Of a stretch of DNA of 64,000 nucleotides, positions 1 to 8,900 are shown piece by piece (positions within the stretch are counted from its first letter, which is position 1; each line of letters starts with the position of its first letter). The DNA lies in NCBI RefSeq assembly GCF_947631635.1, contig NZ_CANRMB010000014.1, positions 1 to 64,000 on the forward strand, in the 5' to 3' direction. Origin of the DNA: an uncultured Dysosmobacter sp. (lineage in GTDB: Bacteria; Bacillota; Clostridia; Oscillospirales; Oscillospiraceae). Below the pieces are notes generated by a model. That model did no database searches, was not told the DNA's origin, and saw only the letters and a list, made by a program, of their open reading frames with translations. The position numbers and the translations under genes were made by a program.

Positions 1-301
1 GGCTAGTCGAATTATATGTGGTTCCAGCTTTTGCCTTGTTTTGAATTATAACCAACTTGGGCGAAAAATCGAACGTTAAACTGCACGGATTTGACTCCCC
101 ATAGGTGCCTGTTCCCACATAGCTGCCGGTCTGGATCTTCGCCGCTCCAGAGACGGCAGCGATTGCGGTTTTTAGTGTCTCAATATCCGTCTGGTTGGCA
201 ACGATGGACTGTCCGATTGCCAGCAGTTCGGCTGCGTCAATAGCCGGTGCGGCGTTATCCTTCCATGCGGGGCACACATACTTGTTATTAACTCTCGGCA
301 T
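1..301 (-). CDS. Tail fibre/spike protein, N-terminal part (runs off window)
   Basis: The reading frame is open from an ATG at 301 to the window edge (100 codons). An AAGGAGGAA ribosome binding site sits just upstream. The N-terminus begins MPRVNNKYVCPAWKDN, and about residues 62-83 carry the pattern SYVGTGTYGESNPCSLTF followed by SPKLVII. That pattern is common near the C-termini of short Firmicutes phage fibre and appendage proteins. It is the next gene after the Ig-domain baseplate protein, so a receptor-binding or appendage role fits. The rest of the gene is outside the window, so length and function remain open. Confidence 0.6.
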   Translation of the reverse strand, partial: MPRVNNKYVCPAWKDNAAPAIDAAELLAIGQSIVANQTDIETLKTAIAAVSGAAKIQTGSYVGTGTYGESNPCSLTFDFSPKLVIIQNKAKAGTTYNSTS

Positions 302-334
302 AATGATTCCTCCTTAAAATAATAGTCAAGATCC

Positions 335-378
335 AAAAAAAGACAGGGCTGTGCAGCGCATCATGCGCTGTACAGCCC
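335..378 (-). terminator. Intrinsic terminator A, fused to conserved element A
   Basis: A 15-bp stem with a 3-nt loop (arms 346-360 and 364-378, one A.C mismatch) is followed on the minus strand by seven U. It lies 34 bp before the start of the fibre gene. The base of its stem is the GGGGC end of the upstream conserved 38-nt element. Confidence 0.85.
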
Positions 379-412
379 CGATTGGCCTTCCCACCGCCCA
401 ATTGCGGCAGGG
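375..412 (-). ncRNA. Conserved pseudoknot-capable element, copy A
   Basis: This is the first of three nearly identical 38-nt elements in the late operon (others at 11430-11467 and 21530-21567). On the minus strand, CCUGCCGC pairs with GCGGUGGG around an AAUUGG loop. The loop's AUUGG can pair with CCAAU four nt downstream, an H-type pseudoknot. This copy differs from the others by one C-to-U change, which turns a G-C pair into G-U. It lies between the Ig-domain baseplate gene and the fibre gene and runs straight into terminator A. Confidence 0.7.
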
Positions 413-504
413 ACGTTATTGATTGATGGTATTTTACCACAGCGGGGCTGAAATGACAACCCCGTTTTGCTTCTCTAAAAAATTCAGTGCGCACCATCCG
501 CCGC

Positions 505-3500
505 TCAGCTTCCCGGCCTTTCCGTCTGTGTGGCATCCACAAAGTCCAGCACAGATGTGCAATTCACGACCATTTCTTCCGTGCCCGCCAGCGGTCTGGA
601 AAATCCCGTCACCAGATGACGCTCCGTGGGTGCGCCCTCCTTGTCCGGCCGGCGGATCTCCACCAGGCAGTTTTCCCGGATGTGGAAGATCTGTGCGGTT
701 CTGATTGAGACGGATTTCTGCAGCACGGTATTCCGCTTCAGCGTGTAGGCCGCGAATTCCCGGCACTGGGAGTCCGCGTAATAGCTGGGTGCGCTTTTCC
801 GCAGAGTACGTCGGCCCAGAGAGCTGTAAATGCTCGTGTCGCTCCGCGGGTCCATATTCGTTGCCCTGCCGAAGGGGATGCTCCCATCGTCCAGCGCCTG
901 TCCTTCAACGATGATGTCGTTGTAGACTTTGGTCATCTTGGTGGAATAAGTTGCCCCCAAAAACTGCCGCTCCGTGGGAGAAAAAGTCCACAGCACCGGC
1001 TTGGTGGTGTCCAAGATATCATCGTCTCCGGCGTCCAGCCGCAGATGTCCGGTCTGATCATAGCCAATCCATCCCACCAGCATCGTGTTCATCTCCAACA
1101 TCACGTCCGCGTAGGTCCCGCCGCCGCTGTCACAGCGGTAGGTATAGGGGGATGACAGCACGGACTCGACCGTGCCGTCCTGAAGCGTCACAGTCTTTCC
1201 GTTCCAATAATCGGAGAAGATGGGCGGAACATTGTCCACAGGATATCCGTTTCCCCGGTCCAGCTTCAGCAGGGATGATATCGTCATAAGAATATTGGTC
1301 CCAAGAGGCACCTCATAGATCCCCTCCAGATTCCCAAAAAGCGTTCCGTCCAGATATGCCCATTTATCCAAAAGTTGATAGGTCACTGTCCGCTGCCCTG
1401 GCTGAAAGGTCTCTTCCGGGTCACTCACATAAAAAACGCCCTGCGGCAGATAGAATTCATCTCCGTTGGAGAGCAGTATTCCCTCCATAAGGCGGATCTG
1501 CTGCCCAAACCAGATCTTCCCCACCGCGAAATCGTAAGCGCGGTCCAGATTGCTCAGCGTCACCGTGGCCCGCCGCCTCTGCCCGTTCTGCAAATTGACT
1601 TCCAGCGTCCCCTCCTGGATAAAGGCCCGGCTCCGCGGATTCCGTTGGTTATTGTCCAGACTGAACGCCACCGAACCGTCCGGCTGAAGGAAATCCAGGC
1701 GGCACAGCTTTTGGAAGTTTCCCTGCCGCAGCATCTCCAAATAGAGTGCCCATTTCTCAGATGGCGAAAGCCTGGTCTCTATAACGGTGATCTCCGCCGT
1801 ATTGCTCTGCGCGGAGCGGGATGACCCCCGCAGTGTATTGGTCGCCGCAACATAAAACCGTGTGACGCCCACAATCACAGTAGATGGTGTGTATACCGCA
1901 TCCGTGGCGCCGGGAATTGCCGTAAATTCCTCGCTATTCGGCAGCGCCCTGTACCACTGGTATGTAATGGTCCCTCCGTCCGCCACGCCCGCGCTTCCGT
2001 CCATCCGAAGCGCTGCGGCGGCATAGCGGTAAGCGGACGAGCGCAGCTGTGCCGAAAACACCGGCACCTGTGCCGCCCGAATATAGAGCACTGCGGTGCT
2101 GCTGTATCCCTCCGCCGCAGAGGTCCCCACTTGGTTCACCGCTGCCGCCCGGTAAAAGAAGGTCCCCTCCGCTTCGGTCGGCGGCGTATAAGTGCCTCCA
2201 GTTGCCCCCGGGATATCCTCCCATTCCCCGGCAGATGTCCTCCTCTGCCAGCGGATAGCAACAGTTCCTCGGGCCGCTTCGGCGGCGGCATACAGCGCAT
2301 CTGCCGGATCATTTTCCAAATACTCCGCGGATTCCGGATGCACGGTGAATATGGGTGCCTCCGCTCCATAAACCACAATGACTGCGCCCTCCAGCACAGC
2401 GCTTGCCGTAGAGGTGCCAACGGTATTGACCGCTGTCACAGAGTAAAGAAAGCGTCCTGCCTCTGTAGTCGGCGGGACGTATGCCGCCGACGTAGCGCCG
2501 GGGATCGCCATGCCGTTCTGATACCACTGGTAAGAAACGGTGCCCCGTTCCACCTTCGCTGTGCCGTCCAGGGCCGCCGCAGTGTCTCCGCACTCATATT
2601 CCGCGCTGGAGAGCGCTCCAACGAACACCGGCGCTTTTGCGCCGTATATCGTGATTGTGGCGGTCCCGCTCTGGGCGCTCTCCCGCATGTCTCCCACGAC
2701 ATTGGTTGCGACCACATAATACTGGTGGACTCCAGCCTCTGCGCTCGGTGGGCTGAAAAGGGCCTCCGTCGCTCCCGGGATGGCCTGTCCATCTTCATAC
2801 CACTGATAAGTGACGGTCCCGTAAGATGCCGCCGCTGTCCCGTTCAGCGCCGCCGTCACATCTCCGCAGTCATATGCGGCGTCTTGCAGCTCCGCAGCAA
2901 AGGCAGGGACCTCCGCCACATAGACCGTGATGATTGCAGCCTCGGATATGGATGCGGCGGAGTCGATGCCCACCCGGTTTTCCGCCGCACAGCGGTAGTG
3001 CGTAACGCCTCCCTCATCGGTAGGCGGCAGATATTCCAGGCCGTCAGCCCCGGCGATATCCTCCCAGGTCTCCCCGTCCGCAGACTTCTGCCACTGGTAG
3101 ACGATTGTGCCATAGGGTGCCGAAGCCTCCACCGACAGCTCCGTGGCCGCCGTGTCCCGGATATACCCGGCGGAAACCGGCTGTCTGGAAAACACAGGGG
3201 CCGCCGCACCCACAACATTGATCTCGGCTGTCTCACTGGTGGCACTTGCCTGATACAACGTATTTTCCGCCACCGGATTCAGGTCTCCCGCCGGATATAG
3301 GGAATCCGCCGGTGTCAGGCCATTGGGATACCCATTGGTGTTGGTCACAATGACCCGGTAATAGGAAACACCGACGGTCTCCGATCCCGGAACATATGCC
3401 GCGCCGTCAGCCCCGGCGATATCCTCCCAGGTCTCCCCATCCGCCGACTTCTGCCACTGATAAGACAGGGTTCCGCCGTCGCTCACCTGGGCCGCGCTGT

Positions 3501-3585
3501 CCAGGGCGGGAATCGGATCTCCAATGCCATATACGCCGCCGGTCAGCGGCGTCAAAAAACTCGGACTCTGCGCGCTTGTGATCAC
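505..3585 (-). CDS. Baseplate/tail protein with six Ig-like repeats
   Basis: This 1026-aa protein starts at a GTG preceded by GAGGCGGC. Residues from about 7 to 600 hold six related modules of roughly 90-100 aa. Each has an APVF-like start, a central SYQW(Y/Q) strand, a GAT..YVPP turn and an Y.V.A.N.VG strand, the hallmark of Ig-like or FN3-like beta sandwiches in phage tails. The last 420 aa form a different domain that contains patterns such as SNLDRAYDF and LPQGVFYVSDPEET, resembling phage baseplate or antireceptor proteins. It follows the distal tail gene. Ig modules in such proteins usually bind host surface glycans or decorate the particle. The exact baseplate role is inferred from position. 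Confidence 0.75.
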   Translation of the reverse strand: MITSAQSPSFLTPLTGGVYGIGDPIPALDSAAQVSDGGTLSYQWQKSADGETWEDIAGADGAAYVPGSETVGVSYYRVIVTNTNGYPNGLTPADSLYPAGDLNPVAENTLYQASATSETAEINVVGAAAPVFSRQPVSAGYIRDTAATELSVEASAPYGTIVYQWQKSADGETWEDIAGADGLEYLPPTDEGGVTHYRCAAENRVGIDSAASISEAAIITVYVAEVPAFAAELQDAAYDCGDVTAALNGTAAASYGTVTYQWYEDGQAIPGATEALFSPPSAEAGVHQYYVVATNVVGDMRESAQSGTATITIYGAKAPVFVGALSSAEYECGDTAAALDGTAKVERGTVSYQWYQNGMAIPGATSAAYVPPTTEAGRFLYSVTAVNTVGTSTASAVLEGAVIVVYGAEAPIFTVHPESAEYLENDPADALYAAAEAARGTVAIRWQRRTSAGEWEDIPGATGGTYTPPTEAEGTFFYRAAAVNQVGTSAAEGYSSTAVLYIRAAQVPVFSAQLRSSAYRYAAAALRMDGSAGVADGGTITYQWYRALPNSEEFTAIPGATDAVYTPSTVIVGVTRFYVAATNTLRGSSRSAQSNTAEITVIETRLSPSEKWALYLEMLRQGNFQKLCRLDFLQPDGSVAFSLDNNQRNPRSRAFIQEGTLEVNLQNGQRRRATVTLSNLDRAYDFAVGKIWFGQQIRLMEGILLSNGDEFYLPQGVFYVSDPEETFQPGQRTVTYQLLDKWAYLDGTLFGNLEGIYEVPLGTNILMTISSLLKLDRGNGYPVDNVPPIFSDYWNGKTVTLQDGTVESVLSSPYTYRCDSGGGTYADVMLEMNTMLVGWIGYDQTGHLRLDAGDDDILDTTKPVLWTFSPTERQFLGATYSTKMTKVYNDIIVEGQALDDGSIPFGRATNMDPRSDTSIYSSLGRRTLRKSAPSYYADSQCREFAAYTLKRNTVLQKSVSIRTAQIFHIRENCLVEIRRPDKEGAPTERHLVTGFSRPLAGTEEMVVNCTSVLDFVDATQTERPGS

Positions 3586-3615
3586 GCCGCCTCACTCTCC
3601 TCTCTGGCGCTTAGC

Positions 3616-3822
3616 TCAGGGCGCTTCATTCCTCGCCGCTTCCGCTCCTTTCGTGTGCCTGCCGGAGCGTGTCTCAATTTTCTGAATATGAGGATTGCTC
3701 CGCAGAAACCGGCGGTCTCCGCAGTGATAGTATTTTCCGTCCTCAGATTTGATGCGGAACGCGCCAAAGTCCAGAACAAGCCAGCGTTCCTCCGGCTCCT
3801 GTGCTTTTCGTTTTGCTGCCAT
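3616..3822 (-). CDS. Small tail-region protein, unknown function
   Basis: This 68-aa basic protein begins MAAKRKAQEPEERWLVLDFG. The start was chosen because AGGAGG lies five nt upstream of the ATG at 3822. It sits between the distal tail gene and the Ig-domain baseplate gene in the same direction. An alternative frame across the same stretch (3582-3839) has an Arg-rich shadow-like composition and no comparable ribosome binding site. I do not recognise a family. Confidence 0.55.
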   Translation of the reverse strand: MAAKRKAQEPEERWLVLDFGAFRIKSEDGKYYHCGDRRFLRSNPHIQKIETRSGRHTKGAEAARNEAP

Positions 3823-3835
3823 AGGCTCCTCCTTT

Positions 3836-5920
3836 TCAAATGTCGAACTCCGGGATGCCATCCTCCGGGGTCTGGATAATGGAAATATTCTCCGCGCTAT
3901 CGGTCTCTGCCCATGGAATCTGGGCGGTGTAGGGCTGCGGTGCCTGAACGTCTCCCGCTGTCATCATGATTGCGGAGGACAGTTCCACCCGCATCAGGTT
4001 TCCCTTTCGGTCCTTTAAAAACTTTGGCCGGGTATCCGTCGACAATGCGTAAATGCTGTCCGCCAGCTCCGGTGTATCCACATAGCGGCTGTTCTCCTGG
4101 TCCACCTTACCGATCAACGCCGTCAGCGTCCCGCTGCGGTAATTGGCGCTGTCCCGCTGGATCATGGGATACCGGGTGAAGTTCTTCAATATTCCCGGAG
4201 CGCTGTTGTTGCTGACGGTCCCGGACTCCACATTGTTTCGGAACACAAACTCGTCCTCCACATGGAAAATTCCGTTTTCATCCTCCCTGCACACCAGCAG
4301 CGTCCAATTCCAAAACGCTGGGCGGACCTCAGCTGAATAGAGCGGGGCGGAAATAAAGGTGTTTTCACCCTGGGGGAACAAATAGTATTGGTATGCCGTC
4401 TGGTTTTTGAATCCATAGTCCAAAAAGCGGGTTGTTGTCAGCGGCAGGTCCAGCAGGTGCGTCAGCTTGGCCTTTCCGACCTCCTGTCTGTAAAGCCCCA
4501 CGCCTTTAATGGGCTCGCTGGCGGACCGAAGGTTTCCCGCGTCCAGCTGATGTTTGAAATCCGCCAGCATCCAGGTGTTGTCTCCAAATTCCGGCTCAAA
4601 GGACAGCTCTCCCATCATCCGCTCTATAACTTCCGGTGCGAAAGTCCCCTTTTCCACCCATAGATATTCACACACCTGCGGTCCGATCAGCTGTACGCCC
4701 GTGATTGGGAACTGTTCCATCTCTATCGGTCCGTCAAAGCGGAATGCCGTCAGCACGCCTGGGTCCGGGTACAGCGTTGGGGCCGGATAAAGCCCCGGAG
4801 CCGGATAAAGTCCATAGCACATGCGGTCCAACCGGAGATAAACGGCGTTCGGTGTCAGCGCAATGAGCCAGATGTCTTTCTCCTGCAGGGCGTAGTCTAA
4901 GTGGAATACAGCTTCGCCATTTACCCGGATGAAAAAGCCGCTGTCCGCCGCGTTGATCTCCAGCACCGTTCCCTGTCCAGACAGCCGGAGCAGCGTGCAG
5001 TTCGTCACCGTTAAAACGCCCTTCCATGCAATGCTCCACGGCGGATCAAACCGCATGGGCATCCCATTTTCCTTGTCCCATGTCACGGTGGCCCCCTCCG
5101 GCAAGGTCAGCTGCCCATCTGCAATGGCGTAGTCGCCGGAGGCCGTTCCCGTGATATAGCGGATGGCCGCCCAGGAGACGAGCAGACAGTCCTGCATGGA
5201 GGTCCTGCATACCTGTATCACACCCTCCAGGTCGGAAAGGCTGTACAAAACGCTGAAAGCGGTCCAGCCCGTGTCTGCCTGGATGCCGTTCTCCGTTTCA
5301 CAGATGCAGCGCACCGTGTATGTATTTCCCGTAAAGAATCCGTCGTAGGTGCACCGCACATCCTCCGTTCCATAGATGTTGCCTGTGTCCTTCAGGGGCG
5401 TGCTCTCCTGTCCGCTCTCCGCGATCATCCAGCGGAACCAGTTCAGCGTGTCCCCCTCTTTTTGTGTATACTCCGCCTCAAATGTGTGTTTCCTCGCCTC
5501 CATAGGGACGGGGATCTCCTTTAACCGCAGTTCCGGTTCCGACCGGGTGTTAAAATACGCGGGCTGGAGCTGTTCCACATAATCGGAGGCGGACCACCAC
5601 GCTTTGATCTTCAGCTTATAGCCATTTGCATACCCATTGGCGAGCCTTGACAATTCCGCCGCTTTGATCACAGCGGTATATCTCTGCTTGGCGCCATTGC
5701 AGTCTGTTCCGAAGAACGGTTCATCAAGCACGATTTTCCCGCTGTCATACACCTTTGAGGATGCCGTGGTGTTTTGCTGAATGATGATCTGGTAGGCTGT
5801 CATGGCAGAGGATCCGTCCACCTGCCATGTGACCTCCATATCCTTCTTCACATCCACTGTTCCATTGCCCAGCCCGGAAAAGGAGGACGGTGTGATGTCT
5901 GTCGGTCTGTAAAGTGCCAT
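3836..5920 (-). CDS. Distal tail / baseplate protein
   Basis: This 694-aa protein is encoded directly downstream of the tape measure gene, the usual place of a Dit-like protein in siphoviruses. The N-terminal 230 aa look like two FN3-type beta domains (for example VTWQVDGSSAMTAYQI and FRWMIAESGQ). A middle region carries a short tandem repeat LYPAPGLYPAPTLYPDPG near residue 375. The C-terminal third is beta-rich. A GGAGGAG ribosome binding site precedes the ATG. The family assignment rests mainly on gene order; sequence motifs are weak. Confidence 0.6.
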   Translation of the reverse strand: MALYRPTDITPSSFSGLGNGTVDVKKDMEVTWQVDGSSAMTAYQIIIQQNTTASSKVYDSGKIVLDEPFFGTDCNGAKQRYTAVIKAAELSRLANGYANGYKLKIKAWWSASDYVEQLQPAYFNTRSEPELRLKEIPVPMEARKHTFEAEYTQKEGDTLNWFRWMIAESGQESTPLKDTGNIYGTEDVRCTYDGFFTGNTYTVRCICETENGIQADTGWTAFSVLYSLSDLEGVIQVCRTSMQDCLLVSWAAIRYITGTASGDYAIADGQLTLPEGATVTWDKENGMPMRFDPPWSIAWKGVLTVTNCTLLRLSGQGTVLEINAADSGFFIRVNGEAVFHLDYALQEKDIWLIALTPNAVYLRLDRMCYGLYPAPGLYPAPTLYPDPGVLTAFRFDGPIEMEQFPITGVQLIGPQVCEYLWVEKGTFAPEVIERMMGELSFEPEFGDNTWMLADFKHQLDAGNLRSASEPIKGVGLYRQEVGKAKLTHLLDLPLTTTRFLDYGFKNQTAYQYYLFPQGENTFISAPLYSAEVRPAFWNWTLLVCREDENGIFHVEDEFVFRNNVESGTVSNNSAPGILKNFTRYPMIQRDSANYRSGTLTALIGKVDQENSRYVDTPELADSIYALSTDTRPKFLKDRKGNLMRVELSSAIMMTAGDVQAPQPYTAQIPWAETDSAENISIIQTPEDGIPEFDI

Positions 5921-5938
5921 TGCTTTCTCCTCCTTCTC

Positions 5939-8900
5939 TTAGTTGCTTTCTGTGTGGATGGGCAGGACGGAAAGTATCCTGGAAAGCGGCTGATCCGCCA
6001 TGTCATTTCCCACTTTGATTCCGTTTATGAAATAGTTGACATCGTGCCTGTCCGTGGTCGATACGCTCCCCGGCACCGCGTTCTGCGCACCTCTCCGGTC
6101 CACCGTTCCAAACAGCAGCCCCAGGGATTTTGTAAAGCTGATGAACTTCTCATTGCTGCCGGGGTCCAGGACCTTTCGCGTGGTCTCCGGCCCAAGGACG
6201 ATTTCATCCTCCGTGGTGTCCTTCACCATCACGCCAAGGCCCTTCGCCACGCCGCCGGAGTCATAGGCTTTTACAGCTTTTCTCGCGTATCCATGCTCAT
6301 TGTAGGTAATGGAATAGCTGCCCTTTGTCACGGTTTTTCCCGCGTTGGAAGTATCCCGGGACATATCCGGCCGGACCGAGGCTTTTTTTGCGGCGGTCTC
6401 GCCCTTTCCGCTGCCGCTTCCGGCGGTCCCGATTTCATCCCGGTCCCCTTTTCCAGATCCACCGGCGGCGGCATAGGCGTCCATGATCTTGTCCCAGGCG
6501 TCCTTTTGGCTGGTGCCGCGGTCATCTCCCTGGGCAGCCACCTTGTCACCCCTGCGCTCCCACAGTTCCTGCGCCGCGTCAAGATCACCGCTGGATGCCG
6601 CTTTCAGCGCCTCGGCCAAATAATCGGTGTTGGCGTTATATGAGCTGCCGAAGCTGTACCCGCCGTCAAGCCCTCCGGTGCCGCCTCCATCCGCCCCGGC
6701 GCCTATCCCGGAAATTCCCGTCTGGGACCCTGTGGCTCCGCCGATATACTGGGCCAGTCCGTCCAGCATCTCCGTCACGCTGTTGACGGCCTCCTGCATG
6801 GCGGGTGCACCGTTTTCGTTGATGTCCGCCAGGATCTCCGCGATATCCCGGGACGGCTCCGCAATGGAATCCTTAATGGCCTCCCACTCCGCTTCAAAGG
6901 CGTCATATTCCTGATTGATGCGCTCCTTCTCCGCTTCCAGACTGTCAATAACAGCATTGTAGGCCAGTTCCTGTTCAAATTCCTTAAGCTCGTCCTCGGC
7001 CTTGTCCAGTGCGTCCTGTGCGGACTGGACCGCGGACCTGTCCGCCACCCATTCCCAGCTTCCGTCCGCCTGGATCTGGCGCACGGTCCGCTCATTCTGT
7101 GCATTCAGCAGTTCCTTCCGGGCCTTTTCCACCGCAAGCCGCTTTTCTTCCAGCGTCAGAAGGTCGTCCTCTTCCTCTTTGGCCTTCTTCAGCCCGTCGA
7201 TCTGCTCGTCAATGGCGTCTATCTGCTCATCCCGGGCGTCCTTGGCCTTAGCCAGGATATCGTCAACGTAGTCCTCCAGCTCTTCCCAGGCTTTTTTCTG
7301 CGCCTCCGCCTGTTCTTCCAAAAGATCGTTGATCTCATTGGTGATCTTCCAGTGCTCGGTGGAAAGGGCATTGATATCCGCCTGGTCTCCGCCGATGGAC
7401 CGCAGATACTCCGCCTGGGCGTGAAGGCCAGCCTGGATTTCCCGCATCTTGGCGATCTGGGCCTCAGTGGAATCCCCCCGCTCCTTCATTAAAGAGAGTT
7501 CCGACTTCCGCAGGGAAACAACATCCTTCAGCTGTTCCAGCTCTTTATCCGTCTTGGAACCGCCGGAACCACTCGAAGAACCATTTCGTCGCAGGGTACT
7601 CTCGACTGCGGCATAGGTGTCCAAATTGCTTTGCGCCGAGTCGATAGCCGATAACGCGCTCTGCGCTCCCAACATCAAGGACTCGTACTTTTTAACACTG
7701 CTATCCTGATTTGCCATCTGTCGGCCAATTGCATCGTCTCCATAGACCGACATAGCGTCAGCACGCGCTTCATTTACCTTTAACGAGTATAATTGCAGCA
7801 GTGCCGCGATCTGTTCTCGAATACTGGCAGTTGTCCTTTTAAACCCAGCTTCTTTGGCGTCTTCGGAGTCTATCAGCGCATTTGCCGCACTTTCCGCCTC
7901 ATTGTAAGCCAGAGAGTACTGCGCCTTTTGTGCTGTCAAATAGTCCTCAAGTGCTCCAGTTGTCAGTTTATACCCATCGGCGGTCTCAACCAGATATCCC
8001 ATTAAATCTGGATATTTGCTCAGCAAAGTATCCAACGTGGAAGCGGAGATATATCCGGTCTCGTTGGTCTCTTCCTGCGCAGTTTTGAGGAGGTCATAGC
8101 GGTCCTTCAGGGTGTCCAAAATGGACGCGGCATCCGCTTTGGCCGCCGTGTTGTCCTGCGTAGCCTTGGTATTGCTCTCGGTTTCCGCTGTCAGTTTCCC
8201 AACTGCCCCAACCAATTCGTCATACTGATTGATGGACTCGTTCTGAGCATCTGAAAGGTCAAATCCGGCCTTTTTTGCTTCCCGCAGATATTCGATATAT
8301 TCAGACGCGTCGACCAGCATTTTTTGCAGGCCCTTACGGTATTCTTCGAGCGAAACCTGCCCGTCCTGATACTCCTGCTGCAGATCCGCCCATGTTTCTT
8401 TGAACCGGTCGAGAGCGTCAATGTCAGCTGTTGTCCACCCGCTTTGGTACTCCCCCTGTTCATCGTAGTAGGAATCACTGACCCATATTTCTCTGCCAGT
8501 TCCCTGTACTTCGTTAAACTTGTTCCACTCTTTCTGCTTTGCAAGGTTCAGTTCTTCTTCTCTGGCAGCAACCTCGGCCTCCAATACTGTCAAACGTGCC
8601 CGCTCGGCCTCCGTCAGCTCGTCTATGCGCTTTTTCAGGTCTGCATATTCGGAATCTTCGCTTGTGAGGTCATTATACGCTGATTGTAAATCCTTAACGA
8701 CTTCTTTTTGTTCTTCAAAAGAGACTGTAACTGCATCAATGAGTTTAGGCAGTCCGAAAATCAACAGGCCACCAGCAGCCGCCCAGAAAAGCGGGGATGC
8801 AAGTAATGTTGTGTTGAGCACCAGCATGGCGGAATTCAGCAGTCCGGCGCCGGCAGCGGTCTCAGCAAAAATCAGGCTCAGCGCTGCCCATGCGCGGCTG

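Noticed and set aside
2131-3300. Long plus-strand open frame (389 codons) opposite the Ig-domain gene
   Set aside because: It is a GC-driven shadow of the minus-strand repeats: Arg/Cys-rich, no ribosome binding site and no recognisable domain. The same applies to other long antisense frames over the capsid, portal and terminase genes.
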